This document shows, piece by piece, positions 16,508 to 25,952 of a stretch of 64,000 nt of DNA. A program made the position numbers and the translations under genes. How positions within the stretch are numbered: the stretch's first letter is position 1; each line of letters starts with the position of its first letter. Below the pieces are notes generated by a model. It was not told the DNA's origin. It made no database searches and was given only the letters and a program-made list of their open reading frames with translations. The DNA is from Anaeromyxobacter soli (GTDB lineage: Bacteria; Myxococcota; Myxococcia; Myxococcales; Anaeromyxobacteraceae): NCBI RefSeq assembly GCF_022808855.1, contig NZ_JAKZLF010000003.1:178575-242574 (forward strand), given 5' to 3'.

Positions 16508-17748
16508 TGTCCCTCGCGCGCATTCCCCTCGCCGCGGCCGCCGTCGGCCTCGCCGTCGCGCTCACCGCGACGCTGTCCCTGCATCGCTCCGCGACTGGCG
16601 CGCTCGATCGGGTCCTCGAGGAGCGGCTCCGCGGCGCGGGCACCGCCGCGGCCGAGCTCCTCGCCGACGTCCCCCCGACCTCCCAGCGCCTGCGCGCCAT
16701 CATGACGGCGAACGCGCTCGAGGGAGCGTACGTGCTCTCGCCGGAGCTCGTCGTGCTCGCCGACGCGACCGGGCCCGCGGGTGCGCGGGCGGACCTCTTG
16801 CGCGTGGACGCGGGTCGCGTCGCGCGCGCGCTCCGCGGCGAGGCCTCGATCGCGTTCGGGTACGCCGTCGGCGACCTGCCCGTCGCGACCGGCTACTTCC
16901 CGATCCGGGGACCGGACGCCCCCCGCGCGGTGCTGGCCCTCGAGGCGGGCGAGTCGTTCGCGCAGGCGCGGGCGGGGGTCCGGCGTGCGCTCCTCGTGGC
17001 GGTCGTCGTCTCGGTGCTCGGGGCGCTGAGCCTGGCCGCGCTCGGGATCCACTGGGCGCGCGGCGAGGCGCAGCGCCGCGTCGGCGCAGAGCGGGCCGCG
17101 CGCGGCGACGCCCTCGCGCGGATGGGGGCCATGGTCGCCCACGAGATCCGCAACCCGCTCGGCGTGATCCGCGGTGCGGTCGAGCTCGTCCGCGAGCGGA
17201 CCGCGGGCGCGCTCGGCCCGCGCGACCGGGAGGCGCTGGAGGACGTGCTCGGCGAGGTCGAGCGGCTCCGGCGGCTCACCGACGACTTCCTCGACCTCGC
17301 GCGCGAGCCGTCGATCTCGCCCGCGGAGCTGGACGCGGCCGCGGTGGCGGACGAGGCCGCCCGCGGGCTCGCGCGCTCCCACCCGCGGGTGGAGGTCCGG
17401 CTCGCGGTCCCGCCGCTCCCCGTGCGCGCCGATCCCGCGCGCCTGCGGCAGGTGCTCTCGAACCTCCTCCAGAACGCCGCCGAGGCCGGCGCCAGGCGAA
17501 TCGAGATCCGGGGGTCGGCCGTGGACGGCGCGGTGGTCCTCGAGGTGCGGGACGACGGGCGCGGGATCGATCCCGCGCTGCGCGCGCGGCTGTTCGAGCC
17601 GTTCGCGACGGGGCGCAAGGACGGCGCGGGGCTGGGGCTCGCCATCGCGCGCAGGATCGTGGAGCGGCACGGCGGCGAGCTGCGGCTCGTCGCGGGGCCC
17701 GGGCCGGGCGCTGCGTTCGAGGTGCGCCTGCCCCGGAGCACTGGATAG
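16507..17748 (+). CDS. Membrane sensor histidine kinase
   Basis: 413 residues. TM1 is about 6-25 and TM2 about 160-182, enclosing an extracytoplasmic domain of about 130 residues. The HisKA domain has the H-box AMVAHEIRNPLGVIRG near residue 215; the HATPase has LSNLLQNAAEAG, DDGRGIDP and GAGLGLAIARRIVERHGG. NtrB-like kinases of this class pair with sigma-54 activators, and the response regulator gene begins nine bases after this stop. No HAMP domain is obvious. The kinase probably senses the envelope signal that switches on the operon it is part of. Confidence 0.94.
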   Translation: MSLARIPLAAAAVGLAVALTATLSLHRSATGALDRVLEERLRGAGTAAAELLADVPPTSQRLRAIMTANALEGAYVLSPELVVLADATGPAGARADLLRVDAGRVARALRGEASIAFGYAVGDLPVATGYFPIRGPDAPRAVLALEAGESFAQARAGVRRALLVAVVVSVLGALSLAALGIHWARGEAQRRVGAERAARGDALARMGAMVAHEIRNPLGVIRGAVELVRERTAGALGPRDREALEDVLGEVERLRRLTDDFLDLAREPSISPAELDAAAVADEAARGLARSHPRVEVRLAVPPLPVRADPARLRQVLSNLLQNAAEAGARRIEIRGSAVDGAVVLEVRDDGRGIDPALRARLFEPFATGRKDGAGLGLAIARRIVERHGGELRLVAGPGPGAAFEVRLPRSTG

Positions 17749-17757
17749 GAGCCTCTC

Positions 17758-19098
17758 ATGGCGCGGATCCTGGTCGTGGACGACGAGCCGAAGCTCGGGA
17801 AGCTCGTCGCCGAGATGCTGGAGCTCGACGGACACGAGCTCGAGCGCGCCACCTCCGGGCGCGACGCGCTCGTCCGGCTCGCGGCCTCGCGCTTCGACCT
17901 CGTGGTCACGGACCTGCGCATGCCAGACGTGGACGGGCTCGCCGTGCTGCGCGCCGCGCGGGCCCTCCCGCAGCCGCCCGACGTGATCGTCATGACCGCC
18001 TACGCCTCCGCCGAGTCGGCGGTCGAGGCGATGAAGGCGGGCGCCGTCGACTACGTGACGAAGCCGTTCTCCATGGACGAGCTCCGGCTCCGCGTCCGCC
18101 GCCTCGTCTCGCAGCGCGGCGCCGAGGCGCGGGAGGCCCGGCTCGTCGCCCGGCTCACGCCCGAGCTCGTCGCGGAGAGCCCCGCCATGCGCGCGGCGCT
18201 GCAGGCGGCCCGCCAGGTCGCGGCGACGGACGCGACCGTGCTGCTCCTCGGCGAGAGCGGCACGGGCAAGTCGCAGCTCGCGCGGTTCATCCACTACCAG
18301 GGGCGCCGGGCCGCCGGCCCGCTCGTCGAGGTGCACTGCGCGGCGCTGCCGGAGACGCTCCTCGAGGGCGAGCTCTTCGGCCACGAGAAGGGGGCCTTCA
18401 CCGGCGCGACCCAGCGCAAGGCCGGCCACCTCGCCGCCGCGGACCGCGGCACCCTGTTCCTGGACGAGATCGGCGAGATCACCCAGCCCACGCAGGTGAA
18501 GCTCCTGCGCTTCCTGCAGGATCGCCGCTTCGTGCCGCTCGGCGCGACCGAGGAGCGGACGGTGGACGTGCGGGTCGTGTCCGCGACGAACCGCGACCTC
18601 GCGGGCGCCGTCGCGGAGGGCGCCTTCCGCGAGGACCTGTTCTACCGCCTGAACGTGTTCGCCATCGCGGTGCCGCCGCTGCGGGACCGGCGCGAGGACG
18701 TGCTCCCCCTCGCGGAGCGCTTCCTGGCCGCCCGCGGCCTGCCGCCCGAGAAGCTCGGCCCGAGCGCGCGCGAGCGGCTCGTCCAGCACCGCTGGCCGGG
18801 GAACGTGCGCGAGCTCGAGAACGTCCTCGAGCGGGCGCTCATCCTCGCCGGCGAGGACGAGCTCCGGGCGGAGCACGTCGCCCCGGGGACCGCGCAGCGC
18901 GCGCGCCGCGTGGGCGACCTGCTCGTCGAGGGCTTCAGCCTCGACGCGCTCGAGCGCGAGCTCCTCCACGCCGCGCTCGAGCGCGCGGGCGGGAACAAGA
19001 CGCACGCCGCCCGGATGCTGGGCGTCACCCGGCGCCGCCTCTACTCGCTCCTCGCGAGCCACGAGGGCGAGGGCGGCCCGGAGTCCGACGTGCCGTGA
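17758..19098 (+). CDS. NtrC-family sigma-54-dependent response regulator
   Basis: 446 residues: receiver (1-120, DDE at 8-10 and acceptor Asp in VVTDLRMPD), AAA+ central domain (about 138-370) with Walker A GESGTGKS, an intact GAFTGA loop that contacts sigma-54, Walker B TLFLDEIGE and the arginine-finger region, and a C-terminal Fis-type helix-turn-helix (GGNKTHAARMLGVTRRRLYSLL). A ribosome binding site (AGGAG) precedes the ATG. It should bind an enhancer and activate the -24/-12 promoters at the head of its own operon and the divergent lipoprotein gene; the GTAC palindrome at 13,930 is the best candidate site. Confidence 0.95.
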   Translation: MARILVVDDEPKLGKLVAEMLELDGHELERATSGRDALVRLAASRFDLVVTDLRMPDVDGLAVLRAARALPQPPDVIVMTAYASAESAVEAMKAGAVDYVTKPFSMDELRLRVRRLVSQRGAEAREARLVARLTPELVAESPAMRAALQAARQVAATDATVLLLGESGTGKSQLARFIHYQGRRAAGPLVEVHCAALPETLLEGELFGHEKGAFTGATQRKAGHLAAADRGTLFLDEIGEITQPTQVKLLRFLQDRRFVPLGATEERTVDVRVVSATNRDLAGAVAEGAFREDLFYRLNVFAIAVPPLRDRREDVLPLAERFLAARGLPPEKLGPSARERLVQHRWPGNVRELENVLERALILAGEDELRAEHVAPGTAQRARRVGDLLVEGFSLDALERELLHAALERAGGNKTHAARMLGVTRRRLYSLLASHEGEGGPESDVP

Positions 19099-19169
19099 GC
19101 GGCTGCCGGTGTCGGCGCCCGCTGCACGGCGAACGTGCGGGCGTGCGGCGGCTTTGCTAAACAGCCCGG

Positions 19170-20123
19170 ATGCGCATCGTGGTCGTCGGAGCAGGGGGCG
19201 TGGGCGGGCTGCTCGGGGGGCTGCTCGCCCGCTCGGGCGTCGAGGTCGCCGTCGTCGCGCGCGGCGCGCACCTCGAGGCGATCCGGCGGGACGGGCTCGC
19301 GGTCGATTCGTCGCTCGGCGCGTTCACCGTGCGCGTCGCCGCGGACGCAGCGCCCGGTGCGCTCGGACCGGCCGACGCGGTGCTGGTGGCGGTGAAGGCG
19401 TGGCAGATCGCGGAGGTCGCCCCCTCCCTCGCGCCGCTCGTCGCGCAGGGCGGCGTCGCCGTCCCGCTGCAGAACGGCGTGGAGGCGGCCGACCGGCTTG
19501 CGGAGGCGCTCGGCCCCGAGCACGTCGCGGGCGGGACCATCAACGTCCTCTCCTGGATCGCCGGCGCGGGGCGCGTGCAGCACGTCGGGCCACCCCCGCG
19601 CCTCGCCATGGGCGAGCGAGGCGCCCTCGCCGCGGCGCCCTCCCCGCGCCTCGAGGCCGTCGCCGCGGTCCTGAGGGCCGCGGGCGCGGAGGCGGCGGTC
19701 ACCCCGGAGATCGAGACCGCCATCTGGGAGAAGTTCCTCTTCGTCGAGCCGCTCGGGGCGATCGGCGCCGTGACGCGCGCCCCCGTGGGCGTCCTCCGCG
19801 CCGTCCCCGAGACCCGCGCCCTCCTCGCCGCGGCGCAGGAGGAGATCGCCGCGCTCGCCCGCGCGCGGGGCGTGGCCCTCCCGCCGGACGCCGCCGCCCG
19901 GGCGCTCAAGCGCGTGGACGGGGTCCAGCCCGACGGGACGATCTCCATGCAGCGCGACGTCGGCGCGGCCCGTCCGTCGGAGCTCGAAGATCAGCCCGGG
20001 GCGGTGGTGCGCCTCGCCCGCGCCGCGGGCGTACCGGCGCCGGTCCACGAGGCGCTGCTCGCGGCGCTGCTCCCGCAGGAGCTCGCGGCGCGCGGGCGGA
20101 TCGAGCCGTTCACGCGGACCTGA
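19170..20123 (+). CDS. panE: 2-dehydropantoate 2-reductase family protein
   Basis: NADPH-dependent reduction of ketopantoate to pantoate in pantothenate (coenzyme A) synthesis, by family. 317 residues: Rossmann motif IVVVGAGGVGGLLGGLLARSG at the N-terminus, the VAVKAWQ segment holding the catalytic Lys, the NGVEA loop, and a helical C-terminal domain with IWEKFLF and SMQRDV. Length fits the family (about 300). Bacteria often have several paralogues with other 2-keto acid substrates, so the physiological role is probable rather than certain. Single gene; TAAA lies eight bases before the ATG and no Shine-Dalgarno sequence is visible. Confidence 0.88.
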   Translation: MRIVVVGAGGVGGLLGGLLARSGVEVAVVARGAHLEAIRRDGLAVDSSLGAFTVRVAADAAPGALGPADAVLVAVKAWQIAEVAPSLAPLVAQGGVAVPLQNGVEAADRLAEALGPEHVAGGTINVLSWIAGAGRVQHVGPPPRLAMGERGALAAAPSPRLEAVAAVLRAAGAEAAVTPEIETAIWEKFLFVEPLGAIGAVTRAPVGVLRAVPETRALLAAAQEEIAALARARGVALPPDAAARALKRVDGVQPDGTISMQRDVGAARPSELEDQPGAVVRLARAAGVPAPVHEALLAALLPQELAARGRIEPFTRT

Positions 20124-20143
20124 CGGCGACGCCGCGGCGGGCT

Positions 20144-21145
20144 TCACGGCCGCGACCGGAGCCCGACGAGGAGCGTGAGGTCGGCCCCACGGTACGGGCT
20201 GAAGACGTTCTCCGCGATCCCCGCCTGCAGCTCGACGCGGCGGGCGAGCGCGAACGTCGCTCCCCCGAGCACGTAAGCCGTCGCGCGGTCGACCTGGCCG
20301 AGGCCGGAGCCGGCGAGCGGCGAGAGATGGCCGCTCGCCTGGACCTGGAGCGCCACGCGTTCCCCGAGGCCCAGCGTCCAGCCCAGGTTCGCCGCGCCGT
20401 AGGGTCGCGTCGTCACGTTCACCTCCGGAAGGCGAGCGGTGGGAACCCCGAGGTCGAGCTGGAGTCGCACCGCGCTCGCGGTCCAGCGGAAGCCCGCGAG
20501 CACGCTGGCGCCGAGATCGAGCTCCTCGCTCCCGTAGGGCAGCCTTCCCGTGGGGAGCTTGAGCGCGCCGCGCACGGAGAGCGCTCCGCGTCCCAGGTTC
20601 GCGACGCTCACCTTGAGCCCGGCCCAGACGTCTCCCACGCCGGCGCCCGGGCCGTCCCGCGAGACCTCGCCGCCCCCACGGCGCGCGAGCTCGAAGCGGG
20701 CGACGTTCCGGGGACGGCCTCTTCGCTGCGGGTTCGACGCGTGGAACAGGCGCTCCGCGAGCTCGATGGCCCGGTCGAGAAAGCCGCCGGAGTCCACCAC
20801 GAAGGGCACCGCGAGCTGCGCCTCGACCCCGCGCGCGATCCCTCGGCGCAGGAACAGCGTGGGCTGCGCCGCCTCGACGTGGACGTCGAGGGTGAACCGC
20901 TCGTTCTCCGCGACGAGGAGGCTGTTGGCGTATAGCAGGCGCAGCTCGAGCGCGAGCCGCCGGGCCGCGAGCGTCTCCGGCGCCTCGAAGGGGAGCTGGA
21001 GGAACAGCCGCGCCAGCGGCGCCGGCTCCTGCCACGCGAGGGGCGGCGGAGCCACGGCGGCTGCGCCCGCGGGGGCGTCCACCGCGCCGGCGCGGACGGC
21101 CCCGCAGATCGGCGCGAGCGCCATGATCGCGGCGAGCGCTCTCAC
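20144..21145 (-). CDS. DUF3187-like outer-membrane beta-barrel protein
   Basis: 333 residues from the GTG start, which is preceded by GGGAGG about 14 bases upstream and begins a signal peptide (VRALAAIMALAPICGAVRAG). Longer starts add a Cys/Arg-rich stretch that looks non-coding. The mature chain alternates hydrophobic and polar strands (for example LELRLLYANSLLV, FTLDVHVEAAQPTLFLRRGI and a GALKLPTG turn), matching the DUF3187 pattern of proteobacterial outer-membrane proteins of unknown function. Convergent with panE. No partner gene is evident. Confidence 0.72.
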   Translation of the reverse strand: MRALAAIMALAPICGAVRAGAVDAPAGAAAVAPPPLAWQEPAPLARLFLQLPFEAPETLAARRLALELRLLYANSLLVAENERFTLDVHVEAAQPTLFLRRGIARGVEAQLAVPFVVDSGGFLDRAIELAERLFHASNPQRRGRPRNVARFELARRGGGEVSRDGPGAGVGDVWAGLKVSVANLGRGALSVRGALKLPTGRLPYGSEELDLGASVLAGFRWTASAVRLQLDLGVPTARLPEVNVTTRPYGAANLGWTLGLGERVALQVQASGHLSPLAGSGLGQVDRATAYVLGGATFALARRVELQAGIAENVFSPYRGADLTLLVGLRSRP

Positions 21146-21308
21146 ACCGGTACGTCTTCCCTCCCGATCAGCGGAGCGCCAGCGCCGGCGAGCGTCGCGC
21201 CCGCGGGGATCGCTCGCGCACATGGCGGCACATCGCCGCTCATCGCCGCATGGCCGGCAGCCGGCCGTGCGCGCGACGGGCCGCCCGTGTCGTTGTAAGA
21301 AGGGACGC

Positions 21309-22778
21309 ATGAAGCCCGAATCCTGGAGGAACTCCGTGCTCCGCAGACCTCAGCGCCTCACCCCGCTCGCCCTCGCCGCGGCGCTCGCCGCGACGCTCGC
21401 CTGCGGCGGCTCCGACAAGAAGTCCTCGTGTGACGTGGCCAAGCAGACCGGCTGCGCCTCCGGCCAGGTGTGCGAGGTGCTCGAGGGCGGGACGAGCCTC
21501 TGCACGCAGCCGCTCGTCATCCGCGGCAACGTGTTCGACCTCGGCACCGCCGCGGGCATCGAGAGCGCCCGCGTGGTCGCGCTCGACGCGAACCGCTCGC
21601 CCATCAGCACCGTCGCGATCACCGACGCCGCGGGCGACTTCAGCATCCAGGTCGCGAACGCCCGGTCGAAGGACGGCAAGCCGGTCGCGCGCGACGTCTT
21701 CCTCCGCGCCGACGCGGCGGGATACGCGACGTTCCCGTCGGGCATCCGCGAGGCGCTGCCCGTCAACACCGCCGCGGCCGCTCTCGTGGACGGGCGCTAC
21801 GAGCTCGCCGACCCGCAGACCACCGACGTGGGCCTGCTCGAGCTCCCCTCCGCCGGCACCGGGACGATCTCCGGCACGGCCGCGGTCCCGGCGAACCAGC
21901 CGGGCGTGCTCGTGGTCGCGGAGCCCGCCGCGGGCGGACCCGGGTCGAGCGCGCTCGCCGACCGCAACGGCGACTACGCGATCTTCAACCTCGCCCCCGG
22001 CGACTACACGGTCCAGGCGTACGCGCGCGGCGCGGTCCACGCTCCCCGGACCGCGACGGTGGCCGCGGATGCGGTGACCGACGTGGATCTCTCCCTCGTC
22101 TCCGGGGCGGCGGGTGCGAAGGTCACCGGGCAGGTCAGCCTCGTGAACCGCGGCGCCGGCACGGGCACGTCCGTGGTCCTCGTCGTCGAGTCCACCTTCG
22201 ACCCTGCCCTCCTCCGCGGCGAGACGCCCCCTGGCCTGCGCGCTCCCGGGCCGAGCACGGCGCCGAACCTCGACGGCGCCTTCGAGATCGCGGGCGTCCC
22301 GCCCGGCCGCTACGTCGCGCTCGCGGCGTTCGAGAACGACTTCCTCGTGCGCGACCCGGACGTCTGCCAGGGTGGGACCGAGCTCGTGCACTTCGACGTG
22401 ACCGGCGCGCAGCCGGTGTCGCTCGAGACCTTCAAGATCACGGGCTCGCTCGACGTCATCTCTCCCGGCGCGGACGGCCCGGAGCTCCTCACCACGGCCA
22501 GCCCGATCATCTTCTCCTGGGTGGACGACAGCTCGGAGACGGCCTACGAGATCACCGTGGTGGACGCCTTCGGCAACGAGGTGCTCCCCCCCACGCGGAT
22601 CCCCGGCGTGAGCGGAGGGACGCCGACGTTCACGTATCCCGGCACGCTCGCTCCCGGCTACTACCAGTTCAAGGTGAAGTCGGTGAAGGGCCTCTGCACC
22701 CCGCCCGGCGCCTCGAGCCCGGTCACCCAGTACATCTCGCAGACCGAGGACCTGAAGGGCGTCTTCATCGTGCCCTGA
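21309..22778 (+). CDS. Exported lipoprotein with carboxypeptidase-regulatory-like repeats
   Basis: 489 residues. The signal sequence ends in ATLAC (lipidated Cys near 32) and is followed by a Cys-rich segment (CDVAKQTGCASGQVCEV, resembling a small disulfide-bonded EB-like module). Three or more beta-sandwich repeats of the carboxypeptidase regulatory-like type follow (ITDAAGDFSIQVANA, ADRNGDYAIFNLAPGDYTVQAYARG, DGAFEIAGVPPGRYVALAAF), then a fibronectin-like C-terminal domain (about 380-489). A surface structural or adhesive role is likely; no catalytic motif seen. A GTAAGAAGGG site precedes the ATG. Confidence 0.82.
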   Translation: MKPESWRNSVLRRPQRLTPLALAAALAATLACGGSDKKSSCDVAKQTGCASGQVCEVLEGGTSLCTQPLVIRGNVFDLGTAAGIESARVVALDANRSPISTVAITDAAGDFSIQVANARSKDGKPVARDVFLRADAAGYATFPSGIREALPVNTAAAALVDGRYELADPQTTDVGLLELPSAGTGTISGTAAVPANQPGVLVVAEPAAGGPGSSALADRNGDYAIFNLAPGDYTVQAYARGAVHAPRTATVAADAVTDVDLSLVSGAAGAKVTGQVSLVNRGAGTGTSVVLVVESTFDPALLRGETPPGLRAPGPSTAPNLDGAFEIAGVPPGRYVALAAFENDFLVRDPDVCQGGTELVHFDVTGAQPVSLETFKITGSLDVISPGADGPELLTTASPIIFSWVDDSSETAYEITVVDAFGNEVLPPTRIPGVSGGTPTFTYPGTLAPGYYQFKVKSVKGLCTPPGASSPVTQYISQTEDLKGVFIVP

Positions 22779-22822
22779 CGGTCCTCCTCGGCGATCGATC
22801 CCCGGCCGCGTCCGCCGTCGCC

Positions 22823-24226
22823 TCAGGGCGCCGCGGGCGCGGCCGACTCGTTCTCGGAGGCGAGCCGCGGCGCGTCGTGCGCGAGGGGCAGCCGGACGGT
22901 GAAGATCGTGCCCGTCCCCTCCAGGCTCGCGACGGCGACGGAGCCGGCGTGCGCCTCGACGAGCCGCCGGACCACGTAGAGCCCGAGCCCCGTGCCCGCC
23001 ACCGCCGACCGCAGGCTGCCGGTCCGCCGGAACGGCTCGAAGATCGTCGCCCGGTCGCGCTCCGAGATCCCGATCCCCTGGTCCGCCACCTGGATCACGG
23101 CCTCGCCGGACGCCACGCGCAGGGTGGCCCGCACCTCGCCCCCGGCGGGCGAGTACTTGATCGCGTTCGAGAGCAGGTTCGCGAGCACCTGCTCGATCCG
23201 GAGCGGATCGCAGTAGACGGGCACGGGGTGATCGGGGACCTCGGACACGAGCCGGTGGCCCGGCGAGGTGCCCTCGAAGAGCTCGAGCGCGGCGCGCACG
23301 AGCTCACGCAGGTCCACCCGCTCCACGCGCATCTCGACCTCGCCCGCCTCGATGCGCGCCGTGTCGAGGAGGTCGTTCAGCATCCGCTCGAGCTTCGTCG
23401 CCTGCCGGCGCACCACCTCGAACGCGCGCCGCATGCGCACCTCAGGCGGCAACGGACCGCCGGGCGGCACCGCCGCCGCGGTGAGCTTCAGGGCGGAGAT
23501 GGGGTTGCGCAGGTCGTGCGCGACGCTCGCGAGGAACGCCGCCTGTCCCTGACGCTGCCGCGCGAGCGCGTCCGCCATCCGGTTGAAGTCGCGCGCCATC
23601 CGAGCGACCTCCTCCGGTCCCACCTCGCGCGCCCGCACCAGCGGGTCTCCCCCGCCGAAGCGCGCGAGCGCGTCGGAGAGCTCCAGCACCGGCCGGAGCG
23701 CCCGCGTCTTCAGCCACCACCCCAGCACCCCCGACGCGAGCACCAGGGTGAGCGCGAGGGAGATCCCGGCGACGTTCGCGATCCGCTGCCAGCGGGCGGC
23801 GCTCGCGCGCGCCGCCCGGGCGTGCGCGATGTTCACGTCGACGAGCGCCCCCACCGCGGCGTAGGCCCGCTCCAGCCGCTCCTCGATGCCAGGCGCGCCC
23901 ATCCGGCTCGCGAGGAGGTACTCCCCGACCGCGTCGACCGCCTCGTGCGCCGCGGCGTGCTCCTCCTGGGTCGCGAGCAGCCGGTCGGCGTCGACGAGGT
24001 GCGAGGCGAGCCGCCGCTCGTGATCCATGCGCACGAGCGCATCGCGCGAGCGCGCGTGCACGAGCAGATCGATCGCCGCCTCCTCGGCCTCGCGCACGCT
24101 CTCGGCAGACGCGAGGATCGCGCCGTTCGCGCCCTGCAGCGCCGCCGTGATGACGCCGAAGGCGCCGGCCGCAAGGACCCCGAGGCTGGCGAAACCGGCC
24201 AGTACGGCGATGAGGCTCGCCTGCAA
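22823..24226 (-). CDS. Membrane sensor histidine kinase with HAMP domain
   Basis: 467 residues from a TTG start. TM1 is about 4-28, an all-helical extracytoplasmic domain (about 30-140) resembles a four-helix bundle sensor, TM2 is about 150-172, and a HAMP domain follows (about 173-225). HisKA contains SVAHDLRNPISALKLT; the HATPase has LLSNAIKYSPAGG, DQGIGISERDRATIFEPF and GTGLGLYVVRRLVEAHAG. No response regulator is adjacent, so it is an orphan kinase here. The start is uncertain: the open frame continues about 20 codons upstream without an ATG or GTG. Confidence 0.9.
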   Translation of the reverse strand: MQASLIAVLAGFASLGVLAAGAFGVITAALQGANGAILASAESVREAEEAAIDLLVHARSRDALVRMDHERRLASHLVDADRLLATQEEHAAAHEAVDAVGEYLLASRMGAPGIEERLERAYAAVGALVDVNIAHARAARASAARWQRIANVAGISLALTLVLASGVLGWWLKTRALRPVLELSDALARFGGGDPLVRAREVGPEEVARMARDFNRMADALARQRQGQAAFLASVAHDLRNPISALKLTAAAVPPGGPLPPEVRMRRAFEVVRRQATKLERMLNDLLDTARIEAGEVEMRVERVDLRELVRAALELFEGTSPGHRLVSEVPDHPVPVYCDPLRIEQVLANLLSNAIKYSPAGGEVRATLRVASGEAVIQVADQGIGISERDRATIFEPFRRTGSLRSAVAGTGLGLYVVRRLVEAHAGSVAVASLEGTGTIFTVRLPLAHDAPRLASENESAAPAAP

Positions 24227-24410
24227 GCTCGTCTTCGTACGAAGGCTCCTCGTGCAGGGATAGGGATCGACCTTCCACAGCGTGAAGCGCGCTCGTCCGT
24301 TCTGGTGGGGGGTCGGACTCTCGGCCGCATCCGCGCGCGGGGCTCGGTGCAGGGCGGGGTCCCTCCTCCCGCTGCGGCGGTGGCGCGCGGCCCCACAGGA
24401 CCGCCGCCCG

Positions 24411-25742
24411 TCACGCGGGCCTCACCTCCGCGGTGGCGCGGAGCACCAGCGCGCCGGCCACGCCGGAGGCGAGCGAGCCTGCGAGGACCCCGAGCTTCGC
24501 CTGGGCGAGCAGGGCCGGATCGGACGCGTAGGCGAGGTCCGCGATGAAGATCGAGACGGTGAAGCCGATGCCTGCGACGATCGCGACGCCGAGGAGCTTG
24601 GCGTAGGAGGCGCCGCCGGGCATCGGCGCGAGGCCGAGCCGCACCGCGCCCGCCGCGAAGGCGAAGATCCCGACCTGCTTGCCGACGAACAGCGCGGCGG
24701 CCGTCCCGACGGCGACGTCGCCGAGCGGCTCGATGCCTCCCCCGCCGCCGAGCGCCACGCCCGAGTTCGCGAGCGCGAAGAGCGGCATCACGCCGAACGC
24801 CACCCATGGGTGGAGCGCGTGCTCGAACCGCGCGAGGGGCGCCTCCAGGTCCTCGATCGAGTCCTCGATCCGCAGCAGCGCCTCGGAGTCGAGCTCCTCG
24901 TCGCCCGAGGTCCCGAGGAGCCCGCGGACGTGCTCCCCGAGCCCGGCGAGCACCTCGCGCGGACCGCGGCGAGGCCTCGCGGGGATGGCGAGACCCAGCA
25001 CGACCCCCGCGATGGTCGCGTGGATCCCGGCGTGGTGGAGCGCCCACCAGAGGAGCACGCCTCCTGCCGCCCAGGGCGCCCAGCTCCGCACGAACGCGCG
25101 CGACATCGCCCACAGGCCGGCGGCCACCGCCGCAGCCAGGAGGAGCCAGCGCGCGTCGAGCCCGTGCCCGTAGAACAGCGCGATGACGAGGATGCCCCCG
25201 ATGTCGTCGAAGATCGCGAGCGCCGTCAGGAAGACGACGAGCCCGTGCGGCACCCGGCGGCCGAGGAGCGCCAGCACGCCGATGCTGAAGGCGATGTCCG
25301 TCGCCATCGGGATGCCCCAGCCGCGCGCGCCGGGCCCGCCCGCGTTGAACGCGAGGAACACGGCGGCGGGGACGAGCATCCCGCCCACGGCCGCGACGGC
25401 CGGGAGCGCCGCCTGGGCCGGCCGGCGCAGCTCGCCGACCGCGAGCTCGCGCTTGATCTCCATGCCCACCACGAAGAAGAAGACCGTCATGAGCCCGTCG
25501 TTCACGAGCTCCAGCAGCGTGAACCGCGCGACGGCGCCGCCCACGCCCAGCGCGAGCTCGGTCTCGAGCACGCCCTGGTAGAGCTCGGCGCCTCCGAAAT
25601 TCACCCACGCGAGCGCGCCGAGGGCCGCGGCGAGGAGCACGATCCCGCTCGCGGCCTCCAGGCGGAAGAAGGCCAGGAACGGCCGCACGACCGCGCCGAA
25701 GAGCGGCGCGAGCGGGGTGCGCGCAGGGACTCGATCGTTCAT
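24411..25742 (-). CDS. nhaA: Na+/H+ antiporter NhaA
   Basis: Inner-membrane antiporter that exports Na+ in exchange for protons for pH and salt homeostasis. 443 residues, slightly longer than the E. coli protein. Conserved segments are plain: GLMTVFFFVVGMEIKRE, MATDIAFSIGVLALLG and the ion-binding Asp pair in ALAIFDDIGGILVIALFY, plus VAGIGFTVSIFIADLAY near the C-terminus. A hydrophilic loop (about 265-310) is longer than usual. The ATG at 25742 is chosen because GGAG lies nine bases upstream; an upstream start adding 15 residues is less likely. Divergent from the ClC gene. Confidence 0.95.
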   Translation of the reverse strand: MNDRVPARTPLAPLFGAVVRPFLAFFRLEAASGIVLLAAALGALAWVNFGGAELYQGVLETELALGVGGAVARFTLLELVNDGLMTVFFFVVGMEIKRELAVGELRRPAQAALPAVAAVGGMLVPAAVFLAFNAGGPGARGWGIPMATDIAFSIGVLALLGRRVPHGLVVFLTALAIFDDIGGILVIALFYGHGLDARWLLLAAAVAAGLWAMSRAFVRSWAPWAAGGVLLWWALHHAGIHATIAGVVLGLAIPARPRRGPREVLAGLGEHVRGLLGTSGDEELDSEALLRIEDSIEDLEAPLARFEHALHPWVAFGVMPLFALANSGVALGGGGGIEPLGDVAVGTAAALFVGKQVGIFAFAAGAVRLGLAPMPGGASYAKLLGVAIVAGIGFTVSIFIADLAYASDPALLAQAKLGVLAGSLASGVAGALVLRATAEVRPA

Positions 25743-25938
25743 CCAGGCTCCGGCTCCGCGCGGGCGGGGCGAGAGACGAGCATGCACGCCCGCCCGCTCC
25801 CCGTCGACGTGAATCGGCCTCGCGTCCGTTGCGGCACCAACGGTCGCGCCGCGGGGCGTCGGCGAGCCCGAACAAGATGATCATCGAGGCCGGCCGCGGC
25901 CCGGCCGGGACGCGGCTTTACGTGCGGGCATCGCGGAG

Positions 25939-25944
25939 TATCCT
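25939..25944 (+). promoter_or_regulatory. -10-like hexamer close to the ClC start codon
   Basis: TATCCT ends eight bases before the ATG at 25953, with TTTACG sixteen bases further upstream as a possible -35. No Shine-Dalgarno sequence is present, so a leaderless transcript is suggested. Similar arrangements precede the genes at 41,483 and 30,974. Confidence 0.45.
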
Positions 25945-25952
25945 CTCGCGCC

